Shown here one piece after another: positions 42,210 through 50,498 of a stretch of DNA of 64,000 nucleotides. The DNA comes from CAG-791 sp000431495 (lineage in GTDB: Bacteria > Bacillota > Clostridia > Lachnospirales > Lachnospiraceae), in the NCBI GenBank assembly GCA_052117605.1, contig JBQKIT010000012.1. The stretch is one strand, 5' to 3'. The translations under genes were made by a program, and so were the position numbers. Every line of letters begins with the position of its first letter. Within the stretch, counting starts at the first letter, position 1. Below the pieces are notes generated by a model. It was given only the letters and a program-made list of their open reading frames with translations, was not told where the DNA came from and searched no databases.

Positions 42210-44142
42210 GATTATGCTCCTTGTATTTTTCCAGATAAATCAAAAGGACTGCAACATCTGCCGGCGTCACACCCGACATACGGGATGCCTGACCAATAGA
42301 GGTTGGGCGAAGCTCCTTCAGCTTCTGTCTTGCTTCCAGACGAAGACTGCTCACATCATCATAATCAATCGTATCAGGAATTCTACGGTTTTCCAGACGA
42401 TTGAATTCCTCCACCTGTTTCTGCTGTCTCTGAATGTAGCCTTCATACTTAAGATTGATTTCAACCTGCTCCGTAACTGCAGGTGGAAGCTCCGGCCGTT
42501 CAGGATCCAGGCCGGACAGCTTGTCATAGGTGATTTCAGGTCTGCAGAGAAGCTCCGCAAGCGATGCGGCTGTCTTCAATTCACTGGTTCCGATTTCACG
42601 CAGATATTCCTGATTCGGAGCAGCAGCTCCAATCTTCCCCCTGCGCAGCCGCTCCATTTCTTTGGATATTTCCTGTTCCTTCCAGCAGACATAATCATAT
42701 TGTTCCTGAGAAATCAGTCCTACACGGTATCCGTACTTACGAAGTCTTAAATCTGCATTGTCCTGGCGCAGAAGAAGACGATATTCCGCCCTGCTCGTCA
42801 TCATCCGGTAAGGCTCCCGATTGTCCTTGCTGACGAGATCATCAATCAGAACACCTATGTAGCTTTCGGAGCGTTTCAGAACAAGAGGCTCTTTTCCACG
42901 CAGCTTCATGGCGGCATTGATACCTGCAATCAGGCCCTGTGCAGCAGCTTCTTCATACCCGCTGCTGCCGTTAAACTGACCGGCACAGAACAAGCCATCC
43001 ACATTTTTCATTTCCAATGTCAGCTTCAGGTCATTTGCATTGATACAGTCATACTCGATGGCATAGGCATTCTTTACAATCCGGCAATTCTCAAGTCCTG
43101 GAACGGTTCGATACATTCTCTGCTGCACATCATCCGGCATAGAACTGGACATTCCATCTACGTACATTTCATTGGTAGTACGTCCTTCCGGTTCAATGAA
43201 CACCTGATGTCTTGTCTTCTCCGCAAATTTTACAACCTTATCTTCAATGGAAGGACAATATCTTGGTCCGGTTCCTTCAATGATTCCGGCATAAATCGGA
43301 GAACGATCCAGATTCTCCCGGATGATTTCATGTGTTTCTTCATTGGTATACGTAAGCCAGCAGGGAACCTGTTCAATCTGAACACTCTCCGGATCGGTAG
43401 AATAGGAAAAAGGAATGACCCTTTCATCTCCCTTCTGGATCGTCATTTTCGAATAGTCCAGACTTCTGCCATCCATGCGGGCAGGGGTTCCTGTTTTAAA
43501 ACGTCGAAGTCCGATTCCAATCCGGTTTAAAGATTCCTTCAGAAAAGTAGATCTCTGCATGCCGGACGGTCCTGTCTCGGTAATAGATTCTCCCACCAGG
43601 CATCTTGCATTCAGATACGTTCCGGTACAGATGATAACAGCGCGACAGGAATAAACCGTTCCCTGATGAATTCGTACTCCCGTCACCTTTTGATTCACAC
43701 ATCCTTCATCTTTACGATCATTCTCGGAAGCTTTCAAAGGCTCTGTCAGGATTTCCGTAACTTCCGCCTGACGAATTTCAAGGTTTTCCTGATTTTCAAG
43801 AATTTCCCGCATACTCATGGAATATGCTGCTTTATCTGCCTGTGTGCGAAGAGAATGGACTGCCGGACCCTTGGACTGGTTCAGCATTTTGGACTGAATA
43901 AAGGTCTTATCGATATTCTTTCCCATTTCACCGCCAAGTGCATCGATTTCGCGCACCAGATGTCCCTTGGAGGAGCCCCCGATATGCGGATTGCAGGGCA
44001 TCATGGCAATACTGTCCACATTCATCGTGAAGATAACCGTACGGAATCCGATTCTGGCTGCAGCCAGCGCGGCCTCGCAGCCTGCATGCCCCGCACCGAT
44101 CACACAGACATCTGTTTCAATATGATATGAGTTCTGCTTCAT
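42196..44142 (-). CDS. mnmG: tRNA uridine 5-carboxymethylaminomethyl modification enzyme MnmG (GidA)
   Basis: This 648-residue FAD protein acts with MnmE to modify the wobble uridine 34 of several tRNAs. The FAD-binding motif is VIGAGHAGCEAALAAARIG near the N-terminus. It also has PCNPHIGGSSKGHLVREID, MNQSKGPAVHSLRTQADK-type sequence, GTGPRYCPSIEDKVVKF and FCAGQFNGSSGYEEAAAQG. The length is normal. A gene for a U32-like protein lies between it and mnmE. Confidence 0.97.
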   Translation of the reverse strand: MKQNSYHIETDVCVIGAGHAGCEAALAAARIGFRTVIFTMNVDSIAMMPCNPHIGGSSKGHLVREIDALGGEMGKNIDKTFIQSKMLNQSKGPAVHSLRTQADKAAYSMSMREILENQENLEIRQAEVTEILTEPLKASENDRKDEGCVNQKVTGVRIHQGTVYSCRAVIICTGTYLNARCLVGESITETGPSGMQRSTFLKESLNRIGIGLRRFKTGTPARMDGRSLDYSKMTIQKGDERVIPFSYSTDPESVQIEQVPCWLTYTNEETHEIIRENLDRSPIYAGIIEGTGPRYCPSIEDKVVKFAEKTRHQVFIEPEGRTTNEMYVDGMSSSMPDDVQQRMYRTVPGLENCRIVKNAYAIEYDCINANDLKLTLEMKNVDGLFCAGQFNGSSGYEEAAAQGLIAGINAAMKLRGKEPLVLKRSESYIGVLIDDLVSKDNREPYRMMTSRAEYRLLLRQDNADLRLRKYGYRVGLISQEQYDYVCWKEQEISKEMERLRRGKIGAAAPNQEYLREIGTSELKTAASLAELLCRPEITYDKLSGLDPERPELPPAVTEQVEINLKYEGYIQRQQKQVEEFNRLENRRIPDTIDYDDVSSLRLEARQKLKELRPTSIGQASRMSGVTPADVAVLLIYLEKYKEHNHDTN

Positions 44143-44211
44143 TGTTTCCTCTCAAAATAGAAATTGCTGCAAAATGAATTTCTCTGAATTCTCTGTTCAG
44201 GCTGACGCAGC

Positions 44212-45108
44212 TCAGAACAGATCAAGTGTATTGCTCAGATAGACCTTCTCACGAACCTCAAGCTGATGCTCGGGCTTCGTCATATAATATAGAAGAAATT
44301 CGAGAATCAGCGCACTGCCAAGTCCCCTTCCCTCTATCTTGAAATTGGAAAATCCCATTGGCAGATATTCTTCCCGGATTTCTTCCGTGGAAAGAAATCC
44401 GGGATTTTTCATTGCTTTTGAAAAAACATATCCTTCCTCTGCGTCCGGAGCACTGCACCTGTGTTCCTCTCCTACCTCGCCCAGATTCAGACGGCTGACC
44501 GACTCATAACAGGCCTTCCGGTCTTTACATCCAAATGAGCAGCATTCGTTGCAGAGAAATTCAACTTTATCTTTCTCTGCAGAAGAAAGAGTATTCCATT
44601 CTTTAAATTTCTTATTCAGACGAAAATCCGGTACGACATACCGGAATTCTTCACGATTCAGTTCTTTAAGCAACTCCGGGAATTCTGTCAGAACCTTTGT
44701 GGTCGATGAAACAAAATACAATCCCGGATAAGTTCTTCGCAGATAATCCAGCAAAAGCTCAGAATGAACAATCACTCCGTTTTCCGGACCGTCGCTTTCT
44801 TCAAACATGCGGCAAATGGCATTACACCTGGAATCCGACAGATGCTTCCCGGAAAGCAGCGAATTGCTGAAGGTCAGTCTTCCGGAAATTCCATACTCTT
44901 TCAATAGAGCAAGAACATCTTTCGGATTCTGCGTTCCTTCTTCGATGCGTCCTCCGCCCCAGATGCAGTTTTCCGGAGCTCCATAGACAGAACCGATATC
45001 ACACCATTCATAAAAATAATCCCGGTGCTCATAAAACAGCGGCAGAAAAACGCGATACAGTCCATAAAATTCAAAAAGCCCCGGAAGATGATAATGCGCC
45101 ATGCACAT
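44212..45108 (-). CDS. Cysteine-rich U32-peptidase-like protein in the mnmE-mnmG operon
   Basis: This 298-residue soluble protein has a cysteine cluster CNECCSFGCKDRKACYES near residue 190. Similar Cys clusters bind an Fe-S centre in U32 family proteins such as TrhP and RlhA, which hydroxylate RNA. Other features are LTFSNSLLSGKHLSDSRCN and VIVHSELLLDYLRRTYPG, with TIM-barrel-like strand spacing. Similarity to U32 is my reading of the pattern, not a confirmed match. The gene sits between mnmE and mnmG, so a link to tRNA modification is possible. The start at 45108 has AGAGG upstream. It is about 70 bases before mnmG. Confidence 0.6.
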   Translation of the reverse strand: MCMAHYHLPGLFEFYGLYRVFLPLFYEHRDYFYEWCDIGSVYGAPENCIWGGGRIEEGTQNPKDVLALLKEYGISGRLTFSNSLLSGKHLSDSRCNAICRMFEESDGPENGVIVHSELLLDYLRRTYPGLYFVSSTTKVLTEFPELLKELNREEFRYVVPDFRLNKKFKEWNTLSSAEKDKVEFLCNECCSFGCKDRKACYESVSRLNLGEVGEEHRCSAPDAEEGYVFSKAMKNPGFLSTEEIREEYLPMGFSNFKIEGRGLGSALILEFLLYYMTKPEHQLEVREKVYLSNTLDLF

Positions 45109-45132
45109 AACTTCGTTTTCCTCTGTAAGATT

Positions 45133-46557
45133 TTATTTGCCGAGGCAGAATCTGCTGAAGATTTCTTCTACAAGATCATCCTCCACTTCCTCGCCGATCA
45201 TTCTTCCCAGAGATGCATATGCATTTTGAAGATCAATGGAGAAGAAATCCTCACTCATTCCATTTTCAATACTCTGAATGACCAGCTCCAGCGAACGAAT
45301 GGTATCCCTCATTGCAGATTTCTGGAAATCGTCCGACACAAACAGCTCTGACGAAGCCACAATTTCTCCAAGATGAAACATAGTTTCGATCGTATTTTCG
45401 AGCAGTTCAAGTCCTTCACAATCCAAAGCTGAAATGGACAGACATGTTATGCCATCTGTTTTCCACAGCTTCTGTACATCCTCTGCGGAAATGACACAGG
45501 GCAAATCCGACTTATTCAGAAGCACTATGCAGTTTTTTCCAAGGGAAAGCTGTTCTTCAATGAGTCCGGCAATCTGCTGATCCTCTTCGGTGATTCCCAT
45601 CGATGCATCCAGAACAAACAGAAACAGCTGAGCGGTTTCCATCGCCTTCCTTGCGCGTTCCACACCGATTTTCTCTACAGGATCCTCTGTTTCATGAATT
45701 CCGGCGGTATCCGTCACACGAAGAGTCAGATCACCAAGCTTCACGGTTTCCTCAAGGGTATCTCTTGTTGTACCGGCAACGGAGGTAACAATTGCTCTTT
45801 CCTCCCCGGCCAGGCGGTTTAAAAGAGAGGATTTTCCTGCATTCGGCTTTCCGATAATGACCGTCCGGATGCCTTCCTGCAGTAATTTTCCATTCTCGGA
45901 TCTTCGGAGTACGGATTCCAGCTGAGAAAGAATTTCCTCACATTTTTCCCGAAGGTGCTGCGGATAACCCTCCAAAGAATAATTTTCGGGATCATCCAGA
46001 GCAGATTCAATAAATGCAATTTCGTAGATAAGGCTGCTCCGAAGCTCCTTTACCCTTTTGGAAACGGATCCTTCGAGCTGAGCCAGACTGACCCTCCTGG
46101 AAAATTCATTCTGAGACTGAATCAGATCCATGACCGCTCCGGCTTCCGAAAGATCCATTCTTCCTCCAAGAAATGCCCGTTTGGTAAATTCTCCGGGCTC
46201 CGCCATCCTCGCTCCTGCCCGAAGAACCGCATCCAGAACTCTCCGGATGACGTAAACTCCTCCGTGTGTATTGATTTCCGCTGTGTCTTCCGTGGTATAG
46301 CTGTGAGGAGCCTTCATCCAGGAAACCAGTACCTCATCAATCACTTCCTTGCTTTCCGGATCCCTGATATATCCATAATGTATGGTATTCGGCTTCCAGG
46401 ATGTCATGGATCTTCCGCTTTTTGTACAATATATTTTCCGGATAATATCTTCTGCATGTGTTCCGCTGATCCGCACAATACCAATCCCTGCTTCTGACAT
46501 TCCGGTTGCAATTGCTGCTACGGTATCATTCTGATCACGATCAAAGGTAAGCGCCAT
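45133..46557 (-). CDS. mnmE: tRNA modification GTPase MnmE (TrmE)
   Basis: This 474-residue GTPase works with MnmG on wobble uridine. It has an N-terminal tetrahydrofolate domain with DTVAAIATGMSEAGIGIVR and PGEFTKRAFLGGRMDLSEAG. The G domain has GKPNAGKSS (G1), GTTRDTLEE (G2), DTAGIHE (G3) and LNKSDL (G4). The C-terminal end FSRFCLGK carries the conserved Cys of the FCIGK motif. The start at 46557 gives the usual N-terminus. The open frame to 46641 overlaps a promoter TATAAT at 46627-46632. Confidence 0.96.
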   Translation of the reverse strand: MALTFDRDQNDTVAAIATGMSEAGIGIVRISGTHAEDIIRKIYCTKSGRSMTSWKPNTIHYGYIRDPESKEVIDEVLVSWMKAPHSYTTEDTAEINTHGGVYVIRRVLDAVLRAGARMAEPGEFTKRAFLGGRMDLSEAGAVMDLIQSQNEFSRRVSLAQLEGSVSKRVKELRSSLIYEIAFIESALDDPENYSLEGYPQHLREKCEEILSQLESVLRRSENGKLLQEGIRTVIIGKPNAGKSSLLNRLAGEERAIVTSVAGTTRDTLEETVKLGDLTLRVTDTAGIHETEDPVEKIGVERARKAMETAQLFLFVLDASMGITEEDQQIAGLIEEQLSLGKNCIVLLNKSDLPCVISAEDVQKLWKTDGITCLSISALDCEGLELLENTIETMFHLGEIVASSELFVSDDFQKSAMRDTIRSLELVIQSIENGMSEDFFSIDLQNAYASLGRMIGEEVEDDLVEEIFSRFCLGK

Positions 46558-46638
46558 TTTCTCTGTCCTGTCTGCTGAAATTTCTTCCTGTGAACCTGCT
46601 TTCTTTATCTTCGCAGATATGCTCACATTATAATATAC

Positions 46639-46680
46639 CAAAAAAGCCGGGAACGCTGCTTATTCACGTTCCCGGCTTTT
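46639..46680 (-). terminator. Terminator of the rpmH-jag operon
   Basis: The minus strand reads AAAAGCCGGGAACG, loop, CGTTCCCGGCTTTTTTGG, a 14-bp stem. It separates jag from mnmE. TATAAT at 46627-46632 just after it is likely the -10 box of the mnmE operon. Confidence 0.85.
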
Positions 46681-46706
46681 ATCTTTACCGTCCTGCAGGA
46701 ATCCGA

Positions 46707-47576
46707 TTATCTTTTCGGAGCAATGACAACCTTTCTGTAAGGATCCTCGCCCTCACTGTAAGTGGTCACATATCGATCTCCCTGCAGCGCAGAATGGATG
46801 ATGCGTCTCTCATAGGGATTCATCGGTTCCAGTGCCTGTGCTTTACGGGTTTTCTTTACCTTAAAGGCAATGTTCTTTGCAAGATTCTCCAGAGTCTTCC
46901 GACGTCTTGCACGATAGTCCTCGGTGTCGGTCTTTACATGAACATATCCTTCTACTCCCTTGTTCACCACAAGAGAAACAAGATACTGAATGGAATCCAA
47001 TGTCTGACCGCGCTTTCCGATCAGAATTCCCATATCATCGCCTTCGAAATCGATATTCAGGATATTGGTTTCCCTGTCAAAATCATACGTGATTTCAACA
47101 TCCATTCCCATTGCACCGAACATCGGCTTTAAGAAATTATCCGCCTTCTCCTTGAACTGTGCAATCTGCTCATCCGTATAATCGATTTTCGGCTCCTCCG
47201 GCTTTCTGGAAGGTGCAGGCTCCTGATCATAGATGGAAGTCTGCGTAAAATCCTTTTTCAGACGATTGTACGAAGACCCGTAACCATTTCTTCTGGCTCC
47301 GGATTTGGAACCATAGGAGCTTTCGTATTCTTCCTGCGTCTTCTCCTCATGAACATTTCCGAGGACATCTCCGCCTGCCGCTGCCGATCCGTGTTCATTT
47401 TCCTTTACCTTTGCACGAATCACTGCATTGCGGGAGTTAAAACCCATGAATCCAAGGCTTCCCTGGTCCACAACTTCATAATCAAGATTGTCACTGGTGA
47501 TTGAAAGCTTGCGGCATGCAGTAGTAATACAGTCATCCAGTGTTCTTTCACTGATCTCAATATACTCATTCGCCAT
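46707..47576 (-). CDS. jag: RNA-binding protein Jag/KhpB (SpoIIIJ-associated)
   Basis: This 289-residue protein has a Jag N-terminal domain (EYIEISERTLDDCITTACRK, then DYEVVDQGSLGFMGF). A low-complexity linker with SYGSKSGARRNGYGSSYN follows, then a KH domain with GKRGQT (ILIGKRGQTLDSIQYLVSLV), then an R3H domain (PMNPYERRIIHSALQG). It works with KhpA in RNA binding and cell division. It is the last gene of the rpmH-rnpA-yidD-yidC-jag operon. Confidence 0.93.
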   Translation of the reverse strand: MANEYIEISERTLDDCITTACRKLSITSDNLDYEVVDQGSLGFMGFNSRNAVIRAKVKENEHGSAAAGGDVLGNVHEEKTQEEYESSYGSKSGARRNGYGSSYNRLKKDFTQTSIYDQEPAPSRKPEEPKIDYTDEQIAQFKEKADNFLKPMFGAMGMDVEITYDFDRETNILNIDFEGDDMGILIGKRGQTLDSIQYLVSLVVNKGVEGYVHVKTDTEDYRARRRKTLENLAKNIAFKVKKTRKAQALEPMNPYERRIIHSALQGDRYVTTYSEGEDPYRKVVIAPKR

Positions 47577-47590
47577 AATATGATTCCCCG

Positions 47591-48949
47591 TTATTTCTTC
47601 TTAGAGCCGGAACTTCTTGATACCGAGTTATATTCAGCAACCATATTTGCCTTTTCGGAAAGGCTTCCCTTGCGATACTTCGGAACTTCCTGTCCCTCTG
47701 CTGCAGTCACAGGATTCTTTCCGGTACCGCGATTCTGATATCCTGCCTTCTCGGAAAGACTCTTACGTCTGGGAGCTGTCTGCCCTGCTCCGGACAAAGC
47801 CTGCTGGTCATTTTTAGTATTCATCTGAGAATATTCCATCATACGCTCATAAGCAGTCGGCTTATCGCCTCTCTTCTCAGCCTTCTTGCGATTCTTCTCT
47901 TCCTGCTTCTTCAGAAATGCATCCATATCCATCCGATCCACACTCTTATTGATGAAGATCTGCTGAAGAGAACGAATGACAGAACCGGCAATCCAGTAAA
48001 GTCCCATACCTGCAGGAAGCGTGAAGCAGAACCATGCAGACATAAGCGGCATAATATAGTTCATGGTCTTCATGGAAGAAGCCATCTGATCCTGCTGGGG
48101 ATCGCCGGTGGAAGAGGTCTGCATCGGCATCAGCGCTACGTTAATCAGCTGAGTGACTGCTGCAAGAACCGGAACGATGACTGCTGCAATGATACCGATG
48201 ATGGAACCAACTGCGAGAGCTTCCTTAAATGTGAACCAGGGAGAGTTTCCGATGTTCAGTCCAAGGAAATTATTGTATCTCTCAAGCTTTTCTACCGTAG
48301 TCTGAATATCACCGGTCAGATTTGTAAACTTATCACCAAGTGCCACCCAGTCCGCACTGGAAAAGCGGTTCAGAACATCAATATATACATTCTGAACCGT
48401 CTGGCCGACACCATTTACAAAATCATCTGTCTTGAACTCATTTGCAAACTGTGCAGCTGCCGTGGTTGCCTGCAGATACTCCTTGGATCCGGCATCTGCA
48501 ACCAGATTGGTAACAAGCGGGAAAAAGGCATCCTTTACCTGGCCGACATAGGCCGGAATCTTGTAAATAACACGATAAAGAGCAAACAGAATCGGCATCT
48601 GAATCAGGAGCTGCGCACAGCTTCCCATCGGAGAAACGCCGTATTTCTTGTAAAGCGCCTGCGTCTCCTCGTTCATGCGCATCATGGATTCCTGATCCTT
48701 GCGATTCTTATACTTAGCCTGAATCTTCGCAAGTTCCGGCTGCATCTTCTGCTGAAGCTTGGAAAATTTCTGCTGCCGGATGGTCAGAGGCAGAAGCGCC
48801 ATATAAATAATGATTGTAAAAATAATGATGGAAAGACCGATATTCGGGATACCGATTTTTTCCAGAACCCAGAAGATACCGTTCATCAGATATCCTAGAA
48901 GTGTCGATATGGGTCCGATCAAAAATGTGTTGTCCTGTGTTAACAGCAT
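47591..48949 (-). CDS. yidC: Membrane protein insertase YidC/Oxa1 (SpoIIIJ type)
   Basis: This 452-residue protein has the insertase core, with GLSIIIFTIIIYMALLPLTI at the first helix and LAKIQAKYKNRKD at the coiled loop. Later helices include LLIQMPILFALYRVIYKIPA and IMPLMSAWFCFTLPAGMGLY. The start at 48949 has AAAGGAGG. Unusual for a Gram-positive YidC, no Cys lipobox is seen at the N-terminus. Between helices there is a long loop (about residues 140-210). The C-terminal tail is basic and Lys-rich (SRSSGSKKK). Confidence 0.95.
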   Translation of the reverse strand: MLLTQDNTFLIGPISTLLGYLMNGIFWVLEKIGIPNIGLSIIIFTIIIYMALLPLTIRQQKFSKLQQKMQPELAKIQAKYKNRKDQESMMRMNEETQALYKKYGVSPMGSCAQLLIQMPILFALYRVIYKIPAYVGQVKDAFFPLVTNLVADAGSKEYLQATTAAAQFANEFKTDDFVNGVGQTVQNVYIDVLNRFSSADWVALGDKFTNLTGDIQTTVEKLERYNNFLGLNIGNSPWFTFKEALAVGSIIGIIAAVIVPVLAAVTQLINVALMPMQTSSTGDPQQDQMASSMKTMNYIMPLMSAWFCFTLPAGMGLYWIAGSVIRSLQQIFINKSVDRMDMDAFLKKQEEKNRKKAEKRGDKPTAYERMMEYSQMNTKNDQQALSGAGQTAPRRKSLSEKAGYQNRGTGKNPVTAAEGQEVPKYRKGSLSEKANMVAEYNSVSRSSGSKKK

Positions 48950-48994
48950 AGGATATCAAATCCTCCTTTAATGGTAGAAACACTGACTGATTGT

Positions 48995-49207
48995 TTACGG
49001 AACGGGATCATATCCGCCATGAGAAAAAGGATTGCAGCGAAGAATTCTCCAGAGAGCCATAAGCCCTCCCTTCAGAGCGCCATACTTCTCAATGGCCTCC
49101 AGACCATATTCAGAGCAGGTGGGAATGTACGGACATCTGGTTGTTTTCAAAGGAGACAGGTACTTCCTGTAAAACCGAATCCCCGCAAGCATAAATTTCT
49201 TAACCAT
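48995..49207 (-). CDS. yidD: Membrane protein insertion efficiency factor YidD
   Basis: This 70-residue protein has the family motifs IRFYRKYLSPL, CPYIPTCSEYGLEAIEKYG and NPFSHGGYDPVP. The start at 49207 overlaps the end of rnpA. The open frame to 49228 would overlap it by 29 bases and has a weaker start region. It assists YidC, whose gene follows. Confidence 0.92.
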   Translation of the reverse strand: MVKKFMLAGIRFYRKYLSPLKTTRCPYIPTCSEYGLEAIEKYGALKGGLMALWRILRCNPFSHGGYDPVP

Positions 49208-49589
49208 GATCTTTGCTGCCTTCTGCATTCATCTGCAGTTTTTCAGATACAGATTTCCGTTCTCTGTGATAAATACCGGCATACTTCAAAAGGGAAAGGA
49301 GCGCTCTTTCGATCTCTGTATAGCTGGCACCGTCTGCCGATCTGCGCCCAACGACTACAATATCCGAACCGCTATCGAATTCACCTTCATGCAGTCTGTA
49401 GCTTTCATGAACAAGTCTCTTGATCCTGTGCCTGACAACGCTGTTCCCGACCTTCTTACTGACAGAAATTCCGATTCTGTTATGATCTGTGCCGTTTTCT
49501 CTTATATAAACGACGAGATATTTGTTGGCATAGGATTTCCCGGACTTATAGCATGTCCTGAAATCTTCATTCTTCCTGATTGATTCCAC
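49200..49589 (-). CDS. rnpA: Ribonuclease P protein component
   Basis: This 129-residue basic protein binds RNase P RNA and helps mature tRNA 5' ends. It has SIRKNEDFRTCYKSGKSYAN, the RNR-type motif KKVGNSVVRHRIKRLVHESY and DIVVVGRRSADG. The start is set at the GTG 49587-49589 (VESIRKNED), which has AAGGGG a few bases upstream. The ATG at 49631 lies inside the hairpin region after rpmH and would add residues not seen in the family. Confidence 0.92.
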   Translation of the reverse strand: MESIRKNEDFRTCYKSGKSYANKYLVVYIRENGTDHNRIGISVSKKVGNSVVRHRIKRLVHESYRLHEGEFDSGSDIVVVGRRSADGASYTEIERALLSLLKYAGIYHRERKSVSEKLQMNAEGSKDHG

Positions 49590-49619
49590 GAGTCCCCTTG
49601 ATGAGCCGATTATAAGAAT

Positions 49620-49644
49620 AAAGGGCCGCATTGCTGCGGCCCTT
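49620..49644 (-). terminator. Hairpin between rpmH and rnpA (partial terminator/attenuator)
   Basis: The minus strand reads AAGGGCCGCA-GCAA-TGCGGCCCTT followed by TATTCTTAT. The stem is strong but the T run is poor. A partial terminator here would give more L34 mRNA than RNase P protein mRNA, as is known at the same place in other bacteria. Confidence 0.65.
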
Positions 49645-49658
49645 GGAGCAGTCAGTCA

Positions 49659-49796
49659 TTAAACTGTCAGCTGCTTTCTTCCCTTTGCTCTTCTTGCTGC
49701 TAAAACCTTACGTCCGCCAGCACTTGCCATTCTTGCACGAAAACCATGCACCTTAGCACGCTGTCTCTTCTTCGGCTGATAAGTCATCTTTGCCAT
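49659..49796 (-). CDS. rpmH: 50S ribosomal protein L34
   Basis: This 45-residue basic protein begins MAKMTYQPKKRQRAKVHG and ends RRAKGRKQLTV. The start has AAAGGAGGTG nine bases upstream. It is the first gene of the rpmH-rnpA-yidD-yidC-jag operon, driven by a consensus promoter at 49997-50026. An ATG three codons later is also possible. Confidence 0.95.
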   Translation of the reverse strand: MAKMTYQPKKRQRAKVHGFRARMASAGGRKVLAARRAKGRKQLTV

Positions 49797-49996
49797 AGCT
49801 TCTTACACCTCCTTTATACGGAAATATCTTTTTCATTCATCGCATTATCGTGAATCAGAATCTGGTTCTGCACATTAGATATAGAAGAGACCGTTTCATC
49901 CGCTTCCGGATTCCAACGATCTGTCCCGTTCTGTCCACGACCTACGATTCCATATACGCGAAATGATAACAGAATCGTTTTACGAACAGCTCTCAT

Positions 49997-50026
49997 ATTA
50001 TATGGTAAAAACGACAGACCTGTCAA
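49997..50026 (-). promoter_or_regulatory. Promoter of the rpmH operon
   Basis: On the minus strand, a perfect TTGACA (50021-50026) and a perfect TATAAT (49997-50002) are 18 bases apart. The leader to the rpmH start is about 190 bases. The promoter lies at the left edge of oriC. Confidence 0.85.
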
Positions 50027-50099
50027 CAGCGAAAAACGTGATATTTACGGGCTTTTCCGGTGCTTTCATGCACTACAACATATTGAAAAAATAAATTTT

Positions 50100-50477
50100 T
50101 TCAGCCCACATCTGGTGTGTGAATTTCATCCACAAAATGTGAACATCAGAATATTTATCCACATTTTGTGGATAAATTGTGGATAACCTGCGATTTTTTA
50201 GCGGGTATTCTGGGATAGAATAAAAAAAACCTTTATTCTAGCGCCTTTTTCAGGTGTGGATGAGATATCCACTAAGTTATCCACATTTCCACAATTATGG
50301 TGATTATTTTCGTATTTTCGCCTTTGGCGCCTGGTTATCCACGGTTTGAAACTTCAATTGAATTATTATAAGATAACATCTGCACATCCAAAAAATCCTT
50401 TACTTTGGCGCTTTTTGAAGGCTCAGGAACAGGTTATCCACATTATCCATGTGATAATTGTGGACTGCTTTTTATAA
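50100..50477. other. oriC: Chromosome replication origin oriC with DnaA boxes
   Basis: The gap between rpmH and dnaA holds many DnaA boxes. Perfect TTATCCACA sites are at 50155-50163, 50277-50285 and 50434-50442, and perfect TGTGGATAA sites at 50167-50175 and 50178-50186. One-mismatch forms are TTATCCACG at 50335-50343 and TCATCCACA at 50126-50134, with weaker forms TTATCCATG at 50443-50451 and TGTGGATGA at 50255-50263. The stretch at 50347-50380 is A/T rich and may be the unwinding region or part of the dnaA promoter. The strand change of genes on either side agrees with an origin. Confidence 0.93.
50347..50375 (+). promoter_or_regulatory. Possible dnaA promoter
   Basis: TTGAAA at 50347-50352 and TAAGAT at 50370-50375 are 17 bases apart. 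Both are moderate matches to sigma-A boxes. The nearby DnaA boxes would allow DnaA to control its own gene. Confidence 0.4.
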
Positions 50478-50498
50478 ATGAGGGGTAATCAGAACGAT

